From positions 1,577,911 to 1,641,910 of the forward strand of contig QANY01007889.1 of the NCBI GenBank assembly GCA_003255025.1: DNA of 64,000 bases, written 5' to 3'. The stretch comes from Datisca glomerata. Taxonomy: Eukaryota > Streptophyta > Magnoliopsida > Cucurbitales > Datiscaceae. Position numbers and translations under genes: made by a program. The notes beneath the pieces are model-generated. The model was given only the letters and a program-made list of their open reading frames with translations. It was not told where the DNA came from and did no database searches. Shown in pieces: positions 58,598 through 64,000 of this stretch. Every line of letters starts with the position of its first letter. The stretch's first letter is position 1.

Positions 58598-59020
58598 AAA
58601 AGGGGCGTGAACTTTTTGTACGTCACATGCCTACTTTTTTTTGAAACATTTCCAGTTGTTTTGGTAGACGGAGACGGAATTGTTAGAGCTGATGTTCCTT
58701 TTCGAAGGGCAAAATCGAAGTATAGTGTTGAACAAGTAGGTGTAACTTTGGAGTTTTATGGCGGTGAACTCAATGGAGTCAGTTATAGTGATCTGCTACT
58801 GTGAAAAAATATGCTAGACGTGCTCAATTGAGTGAAATTTTTGAATTAGATCGTGCTACTTTGAAATCCGATGGTGTTTTTAGTAGCAGTCCAAGGGGTT
58901 GGTTTACTTTTGGGCAAGCTTCGTTTTCTTTGCTCTTCTTCTTTGGACACATTTGGTATGATGCTAGAACCTTGTTCAGAGATGTCTTTGCTGGTAAACT
59001 ATTAACTGATCCAGATTTGG
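58598..59020 (+). pseudogene. psbB: Nuclear plastid DNA insert: psbB fragment (CP47)
   Basis: The reading [53 protein letters not shown] and [19 protein letters not shown] matches the C-terminal third of the photosystem II CP47 protein. One C is missing near 58,793 (GATCTGCT for GATCCTGCT), causing a frameshift and stop, and several G-to-A changes look like decay at methylated sites. An 11-bp insertion (AAACTATTAAC) sits near 58,996, and homology ends at CCAGATTTGG. It is plastid DNA transferred to the nucleus, not an expressed gene. Confidence 0.93.
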
Positions 59021-59221
59021 AAGGATGGAGGGAGGGAGGGATTCAATTAGAAGAAACAAAACATTATTTAGAAAATAGTACATATTAATGTTTCTGTTAC
59101 GAAATGACTTTTACTTGTAATATATAATAGACTACATATGGCATAACCATCACCATGGAATGGAGGGAAAGATGAAAGATGAATAAAGTGCAAGGAAATA
59201 TTGAATTTGAGGTGCCCTTAC
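59021..59221. other. Short spacer / last intron of the adjacent gene remnant
   Basis: It contains a GGGAGGGAGGG motif and AT-rich DNA. The minus-strand gene model to the right has a donor at 59,221, so an intron begins here; no acceptor or next exon is recognisable before the plastid insert. Confidence 0.35.
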
Positions 59222-61130
59222 CTTGAACTTATTTGCATTGGTTGCAAATCAGATGGCGTGATTCCAATTGAGGGAAACCAGTCTGACATACTGTCCATGA
59301 TATCAAGTTGTGGTCCTTGCAGATGAACTGCAGATGAAATTGAATGGTGCCGCCTAACGGGGTATCCTTCAGGCAAACTATTAACCGCACAAGAAAATAT
59401 TGGTTATCGTGATATGAATCTCTTGAGCGAATAGAAAAATATCAACAATTGGTGGTCTGGTACTTCAACGTACGCTGTCAATTTAATAAAGCAACTTTGA
59501 AGAAAGATTATGAATATGTTTTGTACTCACGACAGAAATTCTAGCCTATTTGTTTTCTTAAACTGGAAACCTATGTTACCATACTAAAAGAAAGTTTAAA
59601 GTTTAAAGTGTCCTCAGATTTAGTTCAGCAAGATACTACATAGAGTTACTTATCCAATTAAATTTCAATTTTTCAAAAACATAGAGTTTGAACATTGAAC
59701 TTAATGCTATACATTACTATTTAAATCGGGACAAAGAGAACGGGTTATTGAACATTAGGACATTATCGATTCTTAAGGTATCACATAACATCATAAGTCT
59801 GAGCAACAACTTGCATTGATTTTGATGTATCCCATTCTGGGTTATTGCTGGTGAAAAATTACGAGAAAGTGATTGCTTTATATGTTGTTGCTGTTGATCA
59901 AGCAGATGATTGAACAGAGTGATTTGGTCTTTCAGCTTGAGCCTTGTGGTAAGCTTTGAAGAAGTCTGGATTCTCTTCTTCCAAGTTTGCCCATACTTAA
60001 TAAAGAAAGATAAAAATATGGTTATTGTAACAATTTGATTGAAAAATAACAAACAAATTGATGAGTCAGGCCTTAAAGTTGAGACATTTTCAAAAAAGCT
60101 AACTACTACACTGAGATTCATGTCTGGTAACCTCATTTCAAACCAAAAATCTAAACTTGCAAGTAAGGGTGAATATCTCAAGCAATTATTCTTCCGTTCA
60201 TAACCAAGAGTCCACGGAAGAAAAAATGGACATGGGTTGACATTGAGTTGTAATCCCACCAGCTTAGTGCACTGATTTAGCATCTAACTCTGCCTGGTTT
60301 GCCATTAAGTTCAAGCATTCCAGAACAAGAAGGAAAACAGAAACAATTGTTGATCTATCACCTAATAACAGGGTATATTTATAGACTAAATCACAGCGAT
60401 TAAGTAGTTATTAAACCACATAATTAATGAGACAGCTACCACCTATTTTGGCACTGGATATCAGCTTAGATAATTAGATTGTTCAACAACAAAAGATATA
60501 TGTAATATTTTTTGTCGTGTCGGTGAAACTCAAAAGTATGTTATTCACAAAAGGCCCCCTAAGTGATTTACAGCTACCAAAACTCAAGTCTATGCGAAGA
60601 AAAAGCATGGATTCTCCTAGGTTTTTTAAAATCATAATCCTAGAACAAAATCCGTGCCATTCTAAGAAAACCCTATATATCAAAAGAAAATCCTTTCAAA
60701 AAGAATTCTTTACCCTTCTGAAAATCCTAAAATTTTGTCGAGGAAAAGTAGAAGAAGCATTGAGGGAGAAATACGATGTGTTACCCATTCTTGTAAACAT
60801 AGGATCAATTTGGCATTCATTCCAGATCGTCCTTTCAACCTCAGATCTACTCAGATACAGCGGAAGACACGTTTCAATCATTTGGTGCACCTGAAACAAT
60901 CCATATCACATATCAGAAACAATGAGACATTGTATCATTCAGCTATGGTCAATTTACCAAGCACAACAATCATGCAACTGAAAACAAAATCCGGATCAAA
61001 TGCTTACCATATCTAGTGTCGCAAGTGTAAAGACTTTTCTGTCCATGTCACTTGAAATGCGTACAAGAGCGTCTGATGAGCTATTGTGTCGGCGACTTAG
61101 TGGTCCTGATTTATGCGGTACTACCGACAT
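59222..61130 (-). pseudogene. Multi-exon plant gene of unknown function, frameshifted and truncated
   Basis: Minus-strand exon model. Exon 1, 61,130-61,008 (MSVVPHKSGPLSRRHN.. to TLDM, donor GTAAGC). Exon 2, 60,890-60,785 (VHQMIETCLPLYLSRSEVER, IDPMFTRM, acceptor TTTCAG, donor GTAACA). Exon 3 from 59,995 (VWANLEEENPDFFKAY, then RLKLKDQITLFNHLLDQQQQ and QNGIH). Exon 4, 59,385-59,222 (VNSLPEGYPVRRHHS to PMQISS, donor GTAAGG). Phases agree between exons 1-3. Two bases are missing after FFKAY (TACCACAAGG), shifting the frame, and the exon-4 acceptor reads GCG instead of CAG. It resembles a plant-specific family of unknown function with a W-x-x-LEEENPDFFKAY motif; this is from memory. 3' exons are lost. 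Confidence 0.68.
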
Positions 61131-61935
61131 GGCCACGCACCCAAGTCCTTGTTTCGGCACTTACAAGTTTTGAGAATCAAGAAAACTAAAAAAGAAAGCA
61201 ACAGATGAGCATGGACAGAACACAGAGACAGTAGAGCAGATTTAAACAAAATAATAATAAATTGAAGCCCCACTTAAGAATCATACAAACAATCTCTAAC
61301 GCAAGATCCAGATTCAGTATTCTTGTCACCATCTTGTCCCCACTAACCTCGCGAGGATCAATTTATGACGTCGCTAAAGTAGCTAATGGCGGGGAACTTC
61401 CCGATAACTTCCTACCTTCCCTTCACGCTCAACTCTGACCGACCTTCTTTATCACTATTAATAAAATAAATAATCATACAAACAATTAGAGAGAGAAAGT
61501 ATTTACAGAGGGTAAAAACACGAGTGTCTCTGAGAGAGACGAACAAGAGTGTGTTATACTACTCCTGCGAGAGAGACGAACAAGAGTGTCGCCAAAAGAC
61601 TTGCTTACCTGCCTCAAGTGCTCTTCTGTTGGGGACTAGTTCTACGGAGAACAACGGAGCACAATAGAGCTTGATGAAACAGAAGAGATACGCGTGCGAT
61701 TGGGGGCTGGAGCTGCTTAACGGAGCAAAAAGGAAGGAGAAGCAGAACAATCTAGGGCTCGAGCGGGGGAATGTGGAAGAAGGCCAGAGAAATCGCGGCA
61801 CTATTGTTTTCAAAATGTTTCTTTTTAATTGGCTCTCCGTGTTTTCAAATCGACGGCTTTATTTCGTAGTTCTATTTGAAAACTAATTATGTACCTAAAT
61901 CGATAGCACATCAACGAGAAACGCTATCCAAAAAG
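61131..61935. other. Upstream region of the gene remnant, no further gene
   Basis: This probably includes the minus-strand gene's 5' UTR and promoter. A 19-bp text GAGAGACGAACAAGAGTGT is repeated near 61,535 and 61,570. Small open frames (61,559-61,886) on both strands overlap each other and are not recognised. Confidence 0.4.
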
Positions 61936-63479
61936 TTTTTTTTTGTCAATAACCATAACATTCAAAGTCAAAACTCTTTACAATCCAGAAATTTAAAAAC
62001 CAGTTGCAACCTGGTACCGTTAGTAATCAAAACAGTATCACCCGAAGACTTTCATCCCATCCGAACACAAGCATGAGCATAACGATTATTTTCCCTCGGA
62101 TAATGGATTAATTTCATCATATCAAACCCTCTTGAGAGATGGATAATATCGGACACCATAGGAACTATTTTCCGAGCTGTGTGATTTCTCTTATTGATTT
62201 ATTCAATCAAAATCGAAGAGTCTGAACAAATTCTGACCCTCCCTTTACTTACATGCAATGTGTTCTCTATGGCCCAAAGAAGAGCGTAGAGGCTTCAGTA
62301 AGGACAACCCATGAAACTCCATTTTTTTCCTCATACATGCTGCATGCATATTACCACTTGGGTCCGATATACAACAATCCAGTCTAGTCATGCCTCCCTC
62401 AAACTCCCAAGTGGTATCAATATGTAGTCTCCAACAATTTGTTTCCAGTGATAGAGGTTTATAGGTTAATTCCAACACTAAATTACCCTCATCCACGTTC
62501 ATTTCCGATCTGTAGGTGTCAATATGAGAACATGTAAGCCTCATGGAATACAATGGATTACACCATACACCTTGAAAACATACTTTGTTCCTGCATTTCC
62601 AAAGCCTCCAAAGACCGAAACGAACCACTCCAATAACTGATCATGATTTTGATGCTCTTTAATCCTGGCTACAATGTTTTCCCACATGTCTATAGATCTC
62701 ACTCCTGTCAACTTGCTTGAGTCGATATTCAGGGGAAAAATGAACCAAAATCTTGAAGCGAATTGGCACTTAAAGAAAATGGGGACCAACGTTTCCTCCT
62801 CGAACCTGCAGGAATATTACATGAATAATCTATTTTCATTCTCCTTCTCACTAGATTAGCCTTACATGCCAGGAAATTGCTCATGCATCTCCATATGAAA
62901 TCTTTAAGCTTGGGTTGAGTATTGAGCCTCCATATGAACTTCTATACATCTTTATCCAGCGTGTTGTAGCTAGTTTCACCATTTCTAGCCTTACTGAAAC
63001 TACCATTTTTCTAAAGAAAGCAAGCATAACGATATCCCGTTTTAACATAATATTTACCAGACGGAGAATGGTGCCATAGCCGAACATCTTGACCTCCATA
63101 CCTGCCTATGGGAATATTTTCAATGGTTAGTTTGTCCTCCAACCAGAAAGTCCAGTCCACCAACTGCATGTTCCATCCCGATCCATCAGGAGAGATCATA
63201 TCCTTACCTTTGCGATTTTAGAATTTTTTAGTGTAATCACTTCAAAAGTACAAGGTCTTGGTACCAACCATCCTTCCATACATATATTTTTCTTCCATAT
63301 CCAACAACCATCTCAATTCATGTGAGAGAATTTTCCTTCCTTCACATAAGCTTCTCCAATCCCACGATGGCTGTCTTCCTAGCGAGGCATTCATGAAATT
63401 CGTGTCTCTAAACTACTTGCTTTTGAGGAATGTAGCAATGAGCGAATTAAGGTTGGAGATAACTCTCCACCCTTGTTTG
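61936..63479 (-). mobile_element. LINE 3' part on -, interrupted by an LTR
   Basis: On -, RT-thumb and post-RT text runs from 63,479 (HKQGWRVISNLNSLIATFLK, LGRQPSWDWRSLCEGRKIL). The zf-RVT block follows (VRLWHHSPSGKYYVKTGYRY, PKLKDFIWRCMSNFLACKAN), then an RNase H-like domain (WRLHIDTTWEFEGGMTRLDC, AIEHTLHVSKGRVRICSDS, AHACVRMG). The 3' UTR ends in an A-run (T-run 61,936-61,944 on +). Stops are frequent. The 5' portion is separated by the LTR beginning at 63,480 or lies outside the window. It has an RNase H domain not seen in the plus-strand LINE, so it is a different LINE family. Confidence 0.85.
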
Positions 63480-64000
63480 TGTTGGAATTATGTCCATAAA
63501 GTAGGGTGCAATAACTATTTATGAGTATTTATTTATTTATCAGACATTTTGTATTACTGAATTTAATGAATGAATGAAAGTTTTCTATTAATTAAAGTGT
63601 TTTTATAATTTACTCAAGTCCTAAAACTATTGTCAACATAAGAAGAGTAAAGATTGAGGGGTCTTCCAAAAAAACTCTTCTAAAATAGTTCATAATGTTA
63701 TTCGCAGTCTTAGGATCTACTGGGCAATCGTGTCCAATTACGACTGTTAGGTTGAACCAAATGATGTCGGTCTTGGGGCATGAGAGTGGAGACTCTAATG
63801 GTTGACCTAAACATGTTATGGAACATGTTGAATAGACCATCAACTAATTAGTTTAGAGCAAAACCATTTATCTGGCTATAAACTAATTATTACAACTTAA
63901 GGGTATTTTCATAATTATCTTAATCTTGAGGTGAATACGAAACTTGACCTAGTTAGTTGCGATATTTGATACACCAAATGAGTGAGTTCGAATTTTCGGA
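63480..64000 (+). repeat. Start of an LTR, same family as 11,484-13,314, cut by the window end
   Basis: It begins TGTTGGAATTATGTCCATAA and is collinear over all 521 bp with the reverse complement of 12,800-13,314 (shared phrases GTCTTGGGGCAT, AGAGTGGAGACTC, TTAAGGGTATTTTCATAATT). The rest lies beyond the window. It inserted into the minus-strand LINE. Confidence 0.85.

Overview
This window looks like nuclear, heterochromatic DNA of a flowering plant, probably a eudicot. It is AT-rich, has almost no intact genes, and is built mostly of decayed, nested transposable elements, with an endogenous plant pararetrovirus, a piece of plastid DNA and one broken host-type gene near the right end. All family assignments come from motifs read in the translation; no database was searched.

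Left part (1-17,650): a Mutator-like (MULE) transposase remnant on +; a convergent, intron-containing DUF1985-type gene on - of the kind carried by Kaonashi/Ulp1 MULEs; a nearly full-length but dead L1-type LINE on + (about 5,230-11,475); a 1.83-kb LTR on - with no attached internal region (11,484-13,314); a LINE-like 3' tail; then AT-rich DNA with GA-rich and 96-bp tandem repeats.

Middle left (17,650-27,680): a hAT transposase (+) is split at 19,474/26,172 by a 6.7-kb non-coding LTR element on - (two about 670-bp LTRs, a primer site, two minisatellite arrays). A 380-bp hAT-type MITE with a perfect 8-bp target duplication sits inside that element's 3' LTR. A truncated sister of the MITE lies at 26,905.

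Middle (27,680-49,620): a pile of Ty3/gypsy (Tat-like) fragments in both orientations. Three minus-strand copies carry about 59-bp minisatellites next to truncated RT and RNase H pieces. There is also a plus-strand protease/RT piece that fuses abruptly to a 5'-truncated Ty1/copia element with a 2.16-kb 3' LTR, an integrase zinc-finger piece, and two gag starts facing each other.

Right part (50,030-58,590): endogenous Caulimoviridae sequence in inverted arrangement. On + are RT/RNase H, a downstream ORF, a TATA promoter and a coat-protein region with a zinc knuckle. On - are a tRNA-Met primer site, a movement-protein region and a second copy of the start of the downstream ORF. The same ORF start follows RT in one copy and the movement protein in the other, which may reflect a split genome or recombination. 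All copies shown are broken by stops and frameshifts.

Right end (58,598-64,000): a plastid psbB fragment (NUPT); a minus-strand multi-exon plant gene remnant with a 2-bp frameshift; the 3' part of a minus-strand LINE; and the start of an LTR of the same family as the one at 11,484-13,314, in opposite orientation.
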